A stretch of DNA of 40,818 nucleotides from an uncultured Opitutia bacterium (GCA_903902745.1 CAIUWA010000026.1:1-40818), one strand, 5' to 3'. Shown: positions 24,362 through 34,297, numbered from the stretch's first letter. Notes: generated from the letters alone by a model not told the origin. Made by a program: numbers and translations.

Positions 24362-25456
24362 ATGAAAATCCTCGTCCTCCAGGATTACCTCCGCAGCGGC
24401 GGCACCGAGCGCCAGTCCCTGCTCCTCACGCGGGCCTTCGCCGCGGCCGGGCACGACACGACCCTGCTCACCTTCCGCCCGGGCGGCGTGCTGGCTCCCA
24501 CCCTCGACTCCGCGGTCGCACACCGTGCGTTGCAGCCCTTTGACACCGGCCTGGACTGGTTCGCCCCCGGACTCCGCGCCACAGTCGGACGGATCCAACC
24601 CCAGGTGGTCATGTGCATGGGCCGGATGGCGAATTGCTACGCGGGCTCGATTCAAGCCCGTCACCCGTACCTCGCCGTCATCGCCACCATGCGCACCGGC
24701 AAACCCCTGCCCTGGCTATTCCGCCGCTCCCTGCGCCAGGTCCGCCATGTCGTGGCCAACAGCCACGCGGCCAAGGCCACGCTGGTCGCCGGGCACGATA
24801 TCGCCGCGGAAAAAATCTCGGTCATTCACAACTCGCTCGTCTTCCCGCCCGAATCCACCTTGGGGCACGACGAGTCGCTGCGCGCCAAATGGGGCGCCAC
24901 TCCCGCGACCAAGGTGCTGCTGAATGTGGCCATGTTTCGCCCCGAGAAAAACCAGCGCGAATTGATCGAGACCGTTGCGGAGCTCCCGCGCCCCCTGGAT
25001 TTCCAGCTCTGGCTGGCCGGCGTCGGTCCGGCTCGCGCCGACTGTGAGCGGCTCGTGGCCGAACGGAATTGGGGCGGTTTCGTGAAATTCCCCGGCTTCC
25101 ATTCCAACCCCACTCCCCTTTACAGCGCCGCAGATCTCGCCGTTCACGCCTCGTGGAGCGAGTCGCTTTCCAATTTCCTGATCGAGGCCCAGGCCCATGG
25201 CCTGCCGACAGTGGCCTACGCGGCCCAGGGACTCGACGAGTGCTGCGTGCCGGGCGACACGGGCTTTGTCCTGCCTCGCGGCGATCGCGCGGCGTTTCTG
25301 GCGGCGCTCACCCGCCTCCTCGGGGAGCCTGCCGAGGAGCACGCCCGCCGTGCCGCCCGCGCCCGCGCCTTTGCGCGCGCCACCTTTGATCCGCCGCGGC
25401 AGATCTCCGCCTATCTCGAACTTCTCCAAAAACTGGCCTCCGCTCCCGTCCCATGA
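24362..25456 (+). CDS. GT4-type glycosyltransferase
   Basis: 364 residues from ATG 24362. GT-B fold: N-terminal Rossmann domain with ILVLQDYLRSGGTERQ (the GGxE/xxR acceptor loop), linker and C-terminal donor domain with LNVAMFRPEKNQRELIETV, LWLAGVGP, VKFPGFHSNPTPLYSAADLAVHASWSES (read as short consecutive motifs), and FLIEAQAHGLPTVAY carrying the E-x7-E-like donor-binding region. This resembles WaaG/capsule glycosyltransferases; the sugar and acceptor are unknown. Its stop overlaps the start of the DeoR-type gene by four bases (ATGA), so the two are translationally coupled, an odd pairing. Confidence 0.88.
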   Translation: MKILVLQDYLRSGGTERQSLLLTRAFAAAGHDTTLLTFRPGGVLAPTLDSAVAHRALQPFDTGLDWFAPGLRATVGRIQPQVVMCMGRMANCYAGSIQARHPYLAVIATMRTGKPLPWLFRRSLRQVRHVVANSHAAKATLVAGHDIAAEKISVIHNSLVFPPESTLGHDESLRAKWGATPATKVLLNVAMFRPEKNQRELIETVAELPRPLDFQLWLAGVGPARADCERLVAERNWGGFVKFPGFHSNPTPLYSAADLAVHASWSESLSNFLIEAQAHGLPTVAYAAQGLDECCVPGDTGFVLPRGDRAAFLAALTRLLGEPAEEHARRAARARAFARATFDPPRQISAYLELLQKLASAPVP

Positions 25457-26226
25457 CCAACCGGCAGCGCCTCCACCTGATCGAGAGTTACATCCGCGAG
25501 CACCGGTATGCCGACCTGCACACGCTGGCGGCGCGTTTCGCCATCTCGCTCTCCACCGTGCGCCGCGCCCTCGACCAACTCGAGGAAAAGGGCGTGCTGC
25601 GCCGCCATCATGGCGGCGCGTCGCTCGTCGAGACGGATGCCGTGACCCGGGAATATGACTTTGTCGCCCGCGACCAGCATCACCGGGACGAGAAGTTCGC
25701 CATCGCCCGCCTCGTCGCGGGCCAGGTCCGTCCCGGCATGAGTGTCATTCTCGACGGCGGCAGCACCACCTACGCCGTCGCCCGCCTGCTGGCCGACAAG
25801 CGGCTGCAGGTGATCACGAACTCGCTGCCCATCGCCGGCCTCTTCAGTGAGATCGGCGGGCAGGACACCCAGGTGACCGGCGGCAGCATTTACGGGCGGC
25901 TTGGGGTGCTGCTTGGGCCGTTGTGCGAGCAGTCGCTCGCGCAGACGCACGCGGACCTGGCCATCCTCGGCGGCGTCGGCATCACCGAGACCGGCATTTG
26001 GAATTTCAACGCCCTCGTCGTCGCCGCCCAGCGCCGGATGATCGCCGCCGCTGACCGCATCATCTTCGTCCTCGATAACTCCAAGTTCGGCCGCAAGGCG
26101 CTCAACCTCACCACCGGCTTCGATGCGCGTTTCACCATCGTGACCGACACCCGGCCCGCGCCGGAGGTCGCCCGCGCCATCCAGTCCGCCGGCGCGAAGC
26201 TCACGCTGACACCCGGCAGCCGGTAG
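25453..26226 (+). CDS. DeoR-family transcriptional regulator
   Basis: 257 residues. N-terminal winged helix (about 1-60) with the DeoR signature RQRLHLIESYIREH, LAARFAISLSTVRRALDQLEEKG and LRRHHGGA. The C-terminal sugar-phosphate sensor domain (about 75-257) is of the ISOCOT/phosphosugar-isomerase type: VILDGGSTTYAVARLL, VITNSLPIA, TGGSIYGR, LGGVGITETGIWN, and LDNSKFGRKAL. DeoR proteins usually repress sugar-catabolic operons and are released by a phosphorylated sugar. No such operon is adjacent, so the target is unknown. The gene overlaps the preceding GT4 gene and is followed by inverted-repeat element copy B. Confidence 0.92.
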   Translation: MTNRQRLHLIESYIREHRYADLHTLAARFAISLSTVRRALDQLEEKGVLRRHHGGASLVETDAVTREYDFVARDQHHRDEKFAIARLVAGQVRPGMSVILDGGSTTYAVARLLADKRLQVITNSLPIAGLFSEIGGQDTQVTGGSIYGRLGVLLGPLCEQSLAQTHADLAILGGVGITETGIWNFNALVVAAQRRMIAAADRIIFVLDNSKFGRKALNLTTGFDARFTIVTDTRPAPEVARAIQSAGAKLTLTPGSR

Positions 26227-26244
26227 GGCGATCGGCCGACCGGG

Positions 26245-26358
26245 GTGGAACGCGCTGACCCAGCGCGCTGCTTGCCCTGAGCCTGTCGAAGGGGTTTGGC
26301 TCCGGCGACGATCAAGTGCGGACGGAGGCTTTAGCGCGTTGAGGTCAACACGCTCCAC
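26245..26358 (+). repeat. Inverted-repeat element, copy B
   Basis: A 114-bp element after the DeoR stop. Terminal arms GTGGAACGCGCTGACC and the complement of GGTCAACACGCTCCAC match at 13 of 16 positions. It shares the core GCCCTGAGCCTGTCGAAGGG and TTTGGCTCCG and the right-hand word TTAGCGCGTTG with copy A, while the stretch between core and right end differs. Confidence 0.75.
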
Positions 26359-26401
26359 TTTTGATCCTGCTTAATTATTCCAAGAGATTTGCCTTCCCTC
26401 A

Positions 26402-26430
26402 ATCCGTGTTCATCCGTGCCAGCCGTGCCC
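26402..26430 (+). repeat. Decamer-type repeat at the uvrA start
   Basis: ATCCGTGTTC, ATCCGTGCCA and GCCGTGCCC are three near-copies of a ten-base word, unlike coding sequence. They span the candidate GTG starts of uvrA, which argues against the earlier TTG start at 26389. Confidence 0.5.
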
Positions 26431-29400
26431 AAGAAAGCCGCCGCTTCCCTCCCCGCTTTCCGACCCGAATGCATCCGCCTGCGCGGCGTCCGCCAGAACA
26501 ATCTCAAGGGTTTCGACCTCGATATCCCGCTCGGCCAGTACGTCGTCGTCACCGGCCTGAGCGGCGCGGGCAAGTCTTCCCTCGTCTTCGACACCCTCCA
26601 CGCTGAGGGCCAGCGGCGCTACGTGGAGACGTTCAGCGCCTACACCCGCCAGTTTCTCGACCTGCTCGACAAGCCCAAGGTCGACTCCATCGAAAACATC
26701 CGCCCTTCCATCGCCATCGAGCAGACGAATACGGTCAAAACCTCGCGCTCGACCGTCGGCACGATGACCGAGCTCACGGATTTCTGCAAAGTCTGGTTCA
26801 GCCATGTCGCCGAATGCTTCGACCCCGCGACCGGCGAAAAGGTCGAGGACGATAACCCGCAGACCATTTGGGCCAAGACCCATGCCGCCCACGGCGGCCA
26901 GACCCTGATCATCGCCTTCAAGGTCAGCCGGCCGGCCAGCCTGACCTGGCCCGAGATCCTGAAGAATCTCAAGGGCCAGTCCTATGTCCGTGTGCTGGTG
27001 CCCGGAAGCGGAAGTCTCGCGACCCATCGCGTGGACGATTTGCTGGCTGATCTCGGGCCGCTCGCCGGGGCCGCTCATCTCTTCGTCGTCCAAGACCGCG
27101 TCACACTGGCGCCGGCCCACAAATCCCGCTTCCTCGAGGCCGTCGAGGCCGCCCTCCACTTCGGTCAGGGTGAAGTCCACCTCTTCGGAAATCCAAAATC
27201 TGAAATCCCAGATCTGAAATTATTGGAGCTAGGTCATTATTCCCGCGGACTGCACTCGCCCAAGACCGGCCGCACCTTCCGCGCCGCCACGCCGGCGCTC
27301 TTCTCCTTCAACTCGCCGCTCGGCGCGTGCCCGAAATGCCGCGGCTTCGGCCGGGTCATCGACATCGACTACCGTCTGGCCCTCCCGGACCAGTCGCTGT
27401 CCCTCGAGGACGGCGCCATCAAATGCTGGGAGAGCGAAATCTACGGCGAGTCCAAGGACGACCTGTTCGTCTGGGCCAAAAGGAAAAAAATCCCCGTTAA
27501 CGTCCCCTTCGCCTCCCTCACACCAGCGCAACAGGGCTTCATCATCGACGGCGAGCCCGGCTACGGCGAGGAGAACGGCAAAACCTGGCCACAATATTGG
27601 TATGGCCTCAAGGGCTTCTTCCGCTACCTCGAGAAGAACACCTACAAGATGCATGTGCGCGTGTTTCTCTCGCGCTACCGCACTTACAATCCGTGCCCGG
27701 ACTGTGGCGGACTGCGGCTGCAACCCGAGGCCTTGTGCTGGCAGTGGCGCGGCCGGACCCTCCCCGCGCTCTACCAGCTGCCCGTCGACCAGTTGCTGGC
27801 GACGCTCCAGGACGCCCACCCGCCGCGCGGCGACCGCCAGTCGGGGCTCGCCTACGATTCAATTTTAACCCGCCTCCGCTACCTGCAGCAGGTCGGCCTC
27901 GGCTACCTCACGCTCGACCGCGCGTCCAAGACGCTTTCCGGCGGCGAGGTCCAGCGCGTGAACCTCACGAGCTGTCTCGGCACGTCGCTCATCGACACGC
28001 TCTTCGTCCTTGACGAGCCCAGCGTCGGTCTGCACCCGCGCGACATCGACCGGCTCATCGGCATCATCCGCTCGCTCACGGACGCGGGCAACACGGTCGT
28101 CGTCGTCGAGCACGACGAGGCCATGATCCGCGCCGCCGACCATGTCATCGAGGTCGGCCCCGAGCCCGGCAGCCGGGGCGGGCGGATCGTGTTCGAGGGT
28201 CCGGTCGCCGCCATGCTGCGCGCCCCCGCCAGCATCACGGGCGCCTATTTTTCCGGCCGCGAGACCGTCGCGGTTCCGGCTGCACGCCGTCCCGTGCCGG
28301 CGGCGCATCCGATGCTGCATTTCAAGAACGTCACCAAGCACAACCTCGCCGACCTCTCCTTTCAGTTGCCGTTGCAGCGCTTCGTTTGCCTGAGTGGCGT
28401 CTCCGGCTCGGGCAAGTCCACGCTGCTCAACAACGTCATCCATCAGGGTCTGCTGGGCCAGCGTCTCCAGCTCACCGAGGATCCCGCGGCCATCGAGGCC
28501 ATCCACGTCGACCGCGAATTTTCGGAAATTGTCCTCGTCGACCAGTCGCCCCTCTCGCGCACCCCGCGCTCCAATCCCGCCCTTTACACCGAGGCCTGGG
28601 AACTAGTCCGCGAGCTTTTTGCCTCCACCCCCGCCGCCCGCGAGGCCGGCTTCAGCCCTTCGAGCTTTTCCTTCAACAGCGGCGACGGGCGCTGCGACCA
28701 CTGCCTCGGCCTGGGTTACGAGCGCGTGGAGATGCAGTTTCTCTCCGATGTCTTCGTGCCCTGCCCCGTCTGCGAAAGCCGGCGCTTCAAGCCCGAGGTG
28801 CTCGCTATCCGCTGGAATGGCCACACGGTCGCGGACCTGCTCGCCACCAGCGTCACGGATGCGCTCCCACTGTTCGCCGCGGAGCCCGAAATTCAGCGCC
28901 GCCTCGCTCCGCTGGAGGCCGTCGGCCTCGGCTACCTGACCCTCGGCCAGCCGCTCAACACCCTCAGCGGCGGCGAATCCCAGCGCCTCAAACTCGTCCG
29001 CTACCTCAGTACCTTCACCACCAACACCGAATCCGCCGATCCCGCGACTCTTCCTCCTTCTTCCGGCCTCCGGCCTCCGGCCTCCGGCGCGCCAGCAGGC
29101 GCGCTGCTCCTCCTGGACGAGCCCACCACCGGCCTCCACCGCCACGACGTGAAGCGCCTGCTCGCCGTGCTACAGGCGCTGGTCGATCGCGGGCACAGTC
29201 TCATCGTCATCGAGCACAATCTCGACGTCCTGAAGTCCGCCGACTGGATCCTCGAGGTTGGTCCCGAGGCCGGCGCGAATGGCGGCCGCATTGTCGCCGA
29301 GGGCACCCCCGAGGACCTCGCCCGCGTCTCCACCGCCACGTCACCCTTCCTCCACGCCGCCCTGGCCCAATTTCACGGATTAAGTGAAATTCACCCTGAG

Positions 29401-32232
29401 CTGGCCGCTGCGGAGGACGCCGCGCCTTACGCCTCGCGCCTCATGCCGCACGCCTTGCAGATCACCGGCGCCCGCGAGAACAACCTCCGGAACCTCTCGC
29501 TCTCGATCCCACACCGCCAGTTGTCGGTAGTCACGGGCGTCTCCGGCTCCGGCAAGTCCACGCTGGCGTTCGACATCGTGTTTGCCGAGGGCCAGCGGCG
29601 GTTCATGGAGTCGATGTCGCCCTACGCCCGGCAGTTCGTCGAGCAGCTCCCGCGACCCGCCCTCGACCAGCTGACGGGCATCCCGCCAACTGTCGCCATC
29701 GAGCAGCGGGTCACGCGTGGCTCCCGCAAGTCGACCGTCGCCACCATTACCGAGGTCGCGCAATACCTGCGCCTCCTCTACGCGCGGCTCGGCATCCAGC
29801 ATCATCCCGACACCGACCGGCCGGTCACACCGCTTTCCCCGGGCGCGCTGAAAAAGCTCCTCGCCCGGGTGCTCGCCACGCCCAAGGCGAAGAAGGCGAA
29901 GCACCTCTATCTCTGCGCCCCGCTGATCCGCGGCCGCAAGGGCCACCACCAGCCCATCGCCACGTGGATCGCCGGCCAGGGCTACGAGCTCATGCGCGCC
30001 GATGGCCGGCTGACCCGCGTCGACGCCTTCCAGAAACTCGACCGCTACAAGGAGCACGACGTGGAAGTCGTGATTGCCGATTTGAAGCAAAGGGAAACCG
30101 GACGCCAGACGCCGGACACCGGCCCAAGCCGCTCAACCAAATCCGCCCCGGCCTCCGTCGTCCGGCCTCCGGCGTCCTTCCGCGCCGACGCGGCGCTGCA
30201 CACCGCCCTGCGCGTCGGCAAGGGCGCGTGCTTCCTGCTCACGCCGCAGGGCGAGGTGCTCTCCTGGTTTTCCACCACGCGCACCGACATCGAGACCGGC
30301 GAATCTTTCCCGGAACTCGACCCCAAGCATTTTTCCTTCAACTCACCCCGCGGCTGGTGCCCGGCGTGCCGCGGACACGGGCGGATTTTCCCGTGGATGC
30401 TGGAGCCGGAGGACGACGACGACGATCCGCTCGCCCGCCTGCGTGATTTCGGGATCGATTCTGCCGGCGAGGTCGCGGAGGACGGCCAGCCTTGCCCGGC
30501 CTGCCACGGCACGCGCCTCAACCGCATCAGCCGCTCCGTGAAACTCCACCGGCGCGGCCGGCTGCCGCCTCTCTCGTTACCCGAGTTGCTCACGGCCACG
30601 CCGTCCCAGCTTCTCACGCAGCTGCGCGCCCTCGACCTCGATGCGCGCGGCCGGCTCATCACGCAGGACATCGTGCCCCAGATCGAGGAGCGCCTGAAGT
30701 TTCTCGACCACGTCGGGCTCGGCTATCTCTCGCTCGACCGTCCGACCGAAACCCTCTCCGGCGGAGAGGCGCAGCGCATTCGCTTGGCCGCCCAGCTCGG
30801 CTCCAATCTTTCCGGCGTCCTCTATGTACTCGACGAGCCGAGCATCGGGCTGCACGCCCGCGACAACGACCGCCTCATCGACACCCTTGAGGCCCTTCGC
30901 GCGAAGGGGAACACCCTCCTCGTCGTGGAGCATGACGAGGAGCTGATGGCCCGCGCCGACCACATCATCGACCTCGGCCCCGGCGCCGGCGTGCATGGCG
31001 GCGAGTTGCTGGCCAGCGGCACGCCGGCTGAGATCAAGCGCAGCTCCAAGTCGCTGACCGGGCTTTTCCTTAACAGGGGCATCAAGCATCCCGCGCGCGG
31101 GGAATACCGTCCCCTGCCGGCTGCGGATCGTGCAGCGCGGATGGCTTCCGGCACCGGCTGGCTGCGGCTGAACCAGGTATCGTTCCGCAACCTCAAGGGT
31201 TTCGACCTTCGCCTGCCTTTGGGCCGCTTGATCATGGTCGCAGGTCCAAGCGGGGCCGGAAAATCCACGCTGTTTCGCGATGTCCTGCATCCCGCGGCCG
31301 CTTGCGCGATCAAACTGAAAAAATCCCGGCTCAGCGGGCGGGAATTCGCCAAGGCCACCGGTTTTGCCTCCGACCGGTCAGCCGTGCCTTTCTCGGAGCT
31401 CCGCGTGGGCGACACTTTCAGGTCCGTCATCGAGGTCGACCAGGCGCCAATCGGCAAGACCCCGCGCTCCACGCCCGCCACGTATCTCGGCATTTTCGAC
31501 CTGATCCGTCAGTTCTTCGCCTCCCTGCCCGAGGCGAAGATCCGGGGTTACACGGCCTCGCGCTTTTCCTTCAACACCACCGGCGGCCGCTGCCCGACCT
31601 GCGAGGGCGCCGGCCGCATCAAATTCGAGATGGCGTTCATGCCGGACACCTATCTCCCCTGCGACGATTGCCGCGGCCTGCGCTATGGCCCCGACCTGGC
31701 CGACATCGTCTGGAAGGGGAAGAGCATCGGCGAGGTACTGCAGCTCACCTTTGAGGAGGCGGCGCAATTCTTCGACTTCCACTCGCAGCTTTCGCAGGTG
31801 TGCCGGCTCATGGTTGATTGCGGCCTGGGCTATCTCACGCTCGGCCAGAGTTCTCCCACCCTCTCCGGCGGCGAGGCGCAGCGCCTCAAGCTGGTCACCG
31901 AGCTCTCCGCCGGACTGGCCACCTACCGCGAGCGCAGCCGCGGGGAGTTGCCGCGCAATCTCTACCTGCTCGAGGAGCCGACCATCGGCCTGCACCTGAG
32001 CGACTGCGAGAAACTCATCGGGGTGCTGCACTCGCTGGTCGACCAAGGCCACACCGTCGTCGTCATCGAGCACCACCTCGACCTGCTGGCCGAGGCGGAC
32101 TACATCATCGAGCTCGGGCCGGTGGGCGGCCCCGAGGGCGGCGAGTTGATCTATCAGGGCGCGCTGGCCGGCCTGCTCGCCGTGAAGCGCAGCCCGACCG
32201 CGCCTTACCTGCGTGCCCGGCTGAAGCGATAA
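26425..32232 (+). CDS. uvrA: Double-length UvrA excinuclease subunit (two fused UvrA modules)
   Basis: DNA-damage sensor of nucleotide excision repair; loads UvrB at lesions. About 1935 residues from GTG 26425, twice the usual ~950. Counting from 26389, four Walker A motifs lie at 56 (GLSGAGKS), 670 (GVSGSGKS), 1050 (GVSGSGKS) and 1619 (GPSGAGKS). Four ABC signatures occur: [16 protein letters not shown], and LSGGEAQR twice. Four CxxC...CxxC zinc modules are intact, including [14 protein letters not shown] and [12 protein letters not shown]. The last Walker B reads [10 protein letters not shown], with Glu replacing the usual Asp. Chlamydial UvrA is a similar tandem protein. Four heptad-repeat tracts are embedded in frame (27189-27223, 29060-29087, 30098-30122, 30159-30179), probably in surface loops. 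No regulatory SOS box was recognised upstream. Confidence 0.95.
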   Translation: MPKKAAASLPAFRPECIRLRGVRQNNLKGFDLDIPLGQYVVVTGLSGAGKSSLVFDTLHAEGQRRYVETFSAYTRQFLDLLDKPKVDSIENIRPSIAIEQTNTVKTSRSTVGTMTELTDFCKVWFSHVAECFDPATGEKVEDDNPQTIWAKTHAAHGGQTLIIAFKVSRPASLTWPEILKNLKGQSYVRVLVPGSGSLATHRVDDLLADLGPLAGAAHLFVVQDRVTLAPAHKSRFLEAVEAALHFGQGEVHLFGNPKSEIPDLKLLELGHYSRGLHSPKTGRTFRAATPALFSFNSPLGACPKCRGFGRVIDIDYRLALPDQSLSLEDGAIKCWESEIYGESKDDLFVWAKRKKIPVNVPFASLTPAQQGFIIDGEPGYGEENGKTWPQYWYGLKGFFRYLEKNTYKMHVRVFLSRYRTYNPCPDCGGLRLQPEALCWQWRGRTLPALYQLPVDQLLATLQDAHPPRGDRQSGLAYDSILTRLRYLQQVGLGYLTLDRASKTLSGGEVQRVNLTSCLGTSLIDTLFVLDEPSVGLHPRDIDRLIGIIRSLTDAGNTVVVVEHDEAMIRAADHVIEVGPEPGSRGGRIVFEGPVAAMLRAPASITGAYFSGRETVAVPAARRPVPAAHPMLHFKNVTKHNLADLSFQLPLQRFVCLSGVSGSGKSTLLNNVIHQGLLGQRLQLTEDPAAIEAIHVDREFSEIVLVDQSPLSRTPRSNPALYTEAWELVRELFASTPAAREAGFSPSSFSFNSGDGRCDHCLGLGYERVEMQFLSDVFVPCPVCESRRFKPEVLAIRWNGHTVADLLATSVTDALPLFAAEPEIQRRLAPLEAVGLGYLTLGQPLNTLSGGESQRLKLVRYLSTFTTNTESADPATLPPSSGLRPPASGAPAGALLLLDEPTTGLHRHDVKRLLAVLQALVDRGHSLIVIEHNLDVLKSADWILEVGPEAGANGGRIVAEGTPEDLARVSTATSPFLHAALAQFHGLSEIHPELAAAEDAAPYASRLMPHALQITGARENNLRNLSLSIPHRQLSVVTGVSGSGKSTLAFDIVFAEGQRRFMESMSPYARQFVEQLPRPALDQLTGIPPTVAIEQRVTRGSRKSTVATITEVAQYLRLLYARLGIQHHPDTDRPVTPLSPGALKKLLARVLATPKAKKAKHLYLCAPLIRGRKGHHQPIATWIAGQGYELMRADGRLTRVDAFQKLDRYKEHDVEVVIADLKQRETGRQTPDTGPSRSTKSAPASVVRPPASFRADAALHTALRVGKGACFLLTPQGEVLSWFSTTRTDIETGESFPELDPKHFSFNSPRGWCPACRGHGRIFPWMLEPEDDDDDPLARLRDFGIDSAGEVAEDGQPCPACHGTRLNRISRSVKLHRRGRLPPLSLPELLTATPSQLLTQLRALDLDARGRLITQDIVPQIEERLKFLDHVGLGYLSLDRPTETLSGGEAQRIRLAAQLGSNLSGVLYVLDEPSIGLHARDNDRLIDTLEALRAKGNTLLVVEHDEELMARADHIIDLGPGAGVHGGELLASGTPAEIKRSSKSLTGLFLNRGIKHPARGEYRPLPAADRAARMASGTGWLRLNQVSFRNLKGFDLRLPLGRLIMVAGPSGAGKSTLFRDVLHPAAACAIKLKKSRLSGREFAKATGFASDRSAVPFSELRVGDTFRSVIEVDQAPIGKTPRSTPATYLGIFDLIRQFFASLPEAKIRGYTASRFSFNTTGGRCPTCEGAGRIKFEMAFMPDTYLPCDDCRGLRYGPDLADIVWKGKSIGEVLQLTFEEAAQFFDFHSQLSQVCRLMVDCGLGYLTLGQSSPTLSGGEAQRLKLVTELSAGLATYRERSRGELPRNLYLLEEPTIGLHLSDCEKLIGVLHSLVDQGHTVVVIEHHLDLLAEADYIIELGPVGGPEGGELIYQGALAGLLAVKRSPTAPYLRARLKR
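27189..27223 (+). repeat. Heptad repeat tract 1 in uvrA
   Basis: Five consecutive 7-bp words: AAATCCA, AAATCTG, AAATCCC, AGATCTG, AAATTAT. It is markedly A/T-rich against the surrounding GC-rich gene and is translated as [12 protein letters not shown], between residues about 267 and 279. Confidence 0.85.
29060..29087 (+). repeat. Heptad repeat tract 2 in uvrA
   Basis: CTTCCGG followed by three perfect copies of CCTCCGG, translated SGLRPPASG, between the ABC signature and Walker B of the second cassette. Confidence 0.85.
30098..30122 (+). repeat. Heptad repeat tract 3 in uvrA
   Basis: CCGGACG, CCAGACG, CCGGACA and a partial CCGG, in frame in a non-conserved loop of the second module. Confidence 0.75.
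30159..30179 (+). repeat. Heptad repeat tract 4 in uvrA
   Basis: CGTCCGG, CCTCCGG, CGTCCTT; 36 bases after tract 3 and in the same loop. CCTCCGG is the word that dominates tract 2. Confidence 0.7.
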
Positions 32233-32301
32233 CGATGTCAAAAATATCTTAATCCGGAAGGCTGCGGAATCCATTCCGGCAGCCACGAGCTCCTCCGTCC
32301 G

Positions 32302-32691
32302 CTATGCCGCCAGGGCCGCGCGGATCGCCTTCGCCAGCTCCGCCGTGGAAACCGGTTTCAGCAGGCACGCCGAGAGCCCGGCCAGAGTCATGCTGCGCGA
32401 AATCAGGTCGGGATTGATATAGCCGGTCAGGAGGATCCGCCGCGATCCGGGATGGTGCACCGCCAGCCGCATGAGAAATTCCAGTCCCTGTTCCCCCGGC
32501 AGCAATTGGTCGCAAATGATCACATCGTAAGGCCGGGTCGCCGCGAGCAGCGTCCCTTCCTCGGCGGTCGAGGCCACATCGACGTCAAACTCGGGCGCCA
32601 AGCCCAGGCGCATGGCCTCCAGCAGCGGGACCTCGTCGTCGATGATCAGCACCGCGGTTCGCGGGGCGGAAGTTGGCTGGGGCGCGGGCAT
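32302..32691 (-). CDS. Single-domain response regulator
   Basis: 129 residues, receiver domain only. Acidic pocket in LIIDDE, phospho-acceptor Asp61 in IICDQLLPG, switch Thr in ILLTGYINP, conserved Lys112 in LLKPVS. It is the second of two tandem receivers, starting five bases after the stop of the upstream one and sharing the pattern TGYxxPxxxxRS. No kinase or output gene is nearby. The pair probably acts through protein contact within one multi-component phosphorelay (inference). It faces the convergent uvrA with 69 bases between them. Confidence 0.9.
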   Translation of the reverse strand: MPAPQPTSAPRTAVLIIDDEVPLLEAMRLGLAPEFDVDVASTAEEGTLLAATRPYDVIICDQLLPGEQGLEFLMRLAVHHPGSRRILLTGYINPDLISRSMTLAGLSACLLKPVSTAELAKAIRAALAA

Positions 32692-32696
32692 CGCGC

Positions 32697-33131
32697 TTAA
32701 CCGGCCAGGACGCTCTGGTCGTGCAGCTTGGCCGCATCCTGAACCACCTTGATGAGCTCGGCCACGGACACCGGCTTCAGCAGATAGCGGAAAAGCGCGG
32801 CCTCATTCACGCTGCGCAGCAGCATCTCCGGCTTCATGTAACCCGTCACCAGGATGCGCTGCATGTGCGGAAATTCCTCGCGGGCCCGCACCAGGAAACT
32901 CATGCCGTTGCCGCCGGGCATCAGGTGATCGGCGATCACCACCTTGAACGGGTTCTTGTGCAGGATGAATTCGGCCTCGCGGACCGAACTCGCGGTCGTC
33001 ACCTCGAAGTGCGGCGAAAGGGCCGCGGAAAAAACCTCCAGCAGGGAGGGCTCATCATCGATCACGAGCACGGCCGACTTTTTATTCGGCGGTGGAGCGG
33101 CTTGGGCCGGCTGGGACTCCTGGACGTTCAT
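32697..33131 (-). CDS. Single-domain response regulator
   Basis: 144 residues from the ATG at 33131 (a TTG at 33173 would add 14). A short Pro/Ala/Gln-rich leader precedes the receiver: VLVIDDEPSLLEVF, phospho-acceptor Asp68 in VIADHLMPG, switch Thr in ILVTGYMKP, conserved Lys in LLKPVS. Closely similar to the downstream receiver, so the pair looks like a duplication. It is divergent from the ankyrin-type gene over 140 bases. Confidence 0.9.
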   Translation of the reverse strand: MNVQESQPAQAAPPPNKKSAVLVIDDEPSLLEVFSAALSPHFEVTTASSVREAEFILHKNPFKVVIADHLMPGGNGMSFLVRAREEFPHMQRILVTGYMKPEMLLRSVNEAALFRYLLKPVSVAELIKVVQDAAKLHDQSVLAG

Positions 33132-33271
33132 CGTCTGAAACGCTGCCGTGCACCCGGGCGTTGGCAAATCCAAAGCGGGGGCCGGGGCGGCAGAGCCGCG
33201 CGCCCGGTTGATTTCAGAAGTTTTTCAGTTTGCGTCATTTCCAGTGGCCGGCTGCGCTACGTTCCTTCCGG

Positions 33272-34297
33272 ATGGACAAGATTGATCTGCACGCCGCCGC
33301 CCGCGCCGGCTCGCTCGCCAGCCTGCCGGGCGGAGCCATTACCATTGAGCGCCTGATCGAGCGCAATGCCGCCGGGCACACCCCGCTCCATGCCGCCGCC
33401 CGGCATGGCTGCCTGTGTGACCTGCCCCCCGGCCTGCTCAATGCCGCGCTCCTCGCCGTGCGCAACGACTCCGGCTACACGCCCCTCCACCAAGCCGCGC
33501 TCGGCGGCCATCTCGACCAGGTGCCGCGCGAGCTGCTGACCGCCGAGGCGCTCCATCAGGCCAGTAATGCGGGCTATACCGTCTTTCACAGCGCCGCGGG
33601 TCACGGTAATCTCGGCCAGTTGCCCGCCGGGCTGCTCACGCCCGAGGTCATCGGGCTGCGTACCCACCTCGGTAACACCCTCCTGCACGAGGCCGCCGAA
33701 CACGGCGCCATCGACCGACTGCCCGCCGGCGTCGTCACGGCCGCCGGCCTCCTGGAAAAGAACATCAGCGGCGAGACGGTGTTCCATGTCGCCGCACTCA
33801 ACGGGCACTTCGACCAGATTCCGCGCGAGCTCGTCACCGCGGCGGCATTTGGCGAACGGACCAATGCCGGCGACACCGCCATCCACGCCGCCGCCATCGC
33901 GGGACACCTCGAGCAAATTCCCGCCGAGTTTCTGACGCGCGGCAACCTGGTCGCCGCCAGCAATTCCGGCTTCACCCCGATCCATGCCGCCGCCGAGACC
34001 GGCCAGCTCAGCAAGTTGCCCGCCGCCGTTCTCACTGCCGAACTCTTGCTCACCCGCAACGACAACGGCGACACCCCCCTCCATGCCGCCGCGTATGAAG
34101 GCCACCTGGACCAGGTCCCCCCCCAGCTACTGACCAGCGAGACGCTCGATGTGCGCAATTACGATGGAATCGCCGTCGGCCGCACCGCGCTGGAGCGTGG
34201 GTTCGCCGACCAGATTCCCCTCTCCTGCCGGCCCAAGCCAGCCGGCCCGATCAAGCGCTTCCTCTCCCGGCTCGGCGAATCCCGCGCCCCTTTTTAA
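33272..34297 (+). CDS. Ankyrin-type repeat protein with an unusual second helix
   Basis: 341 residues from ATG 33272. Eight 33-residue repeats follow the pattern NxxGxTPLHxAAxxGHL then DQVPxELLTAExLxxR. The first half (TPLHAAA, GHL) is classic ankyrin. The usual inner motif LVxxLLxxGA is replaced by a Pro-containing (I/V/L)PxxLLT segment. No signal peptide or membrane segment, so it is probably cytoplasmic. A C-terminal tail of about 30 residues (RPKPAGPIKRFLSRL) is basic. Ankyrin solenoids bind proteins; the partner is unknown. It lies upstream of eno with 176 bases between. Confidence 0.85.
   Translation: MDKIDLHAAARAGSLASLPGGAITIERLIERNAAGHTPLHAAARHGCLCDLPPGLLNAALLAVRNDSGYTPLHQAALGGHLDQVPRELLTAEALHQASNAGYTVFHSAAGHGNLGQLPAGLLTPEVIGLRTHLGNTLLHEAAEHGAIDRLPAGVVTAAGLLEKNISGETVFHVAALNGHFDQIPRELVTAAAFGERTNAGDTAIHAAAIAGHLEQIPAEFLTRGNLVAASNSGFTPIHAAAETGQLSKLPAAVLTAELLLTRNDNGDTPLHAAAYEGHLDQVPPQLLTSETLDVRNYDGIAVGRTALERGFADQIPLSCRPKPAGPIKRFLSRLGESRAPF

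Noticed and set aside
31378-32286. Long antisense frame opposite the end of uvrA
   Set aside because: The plus strand has unmistakable UvrA motifs throughout; the antisense product shows no recognisable domain.
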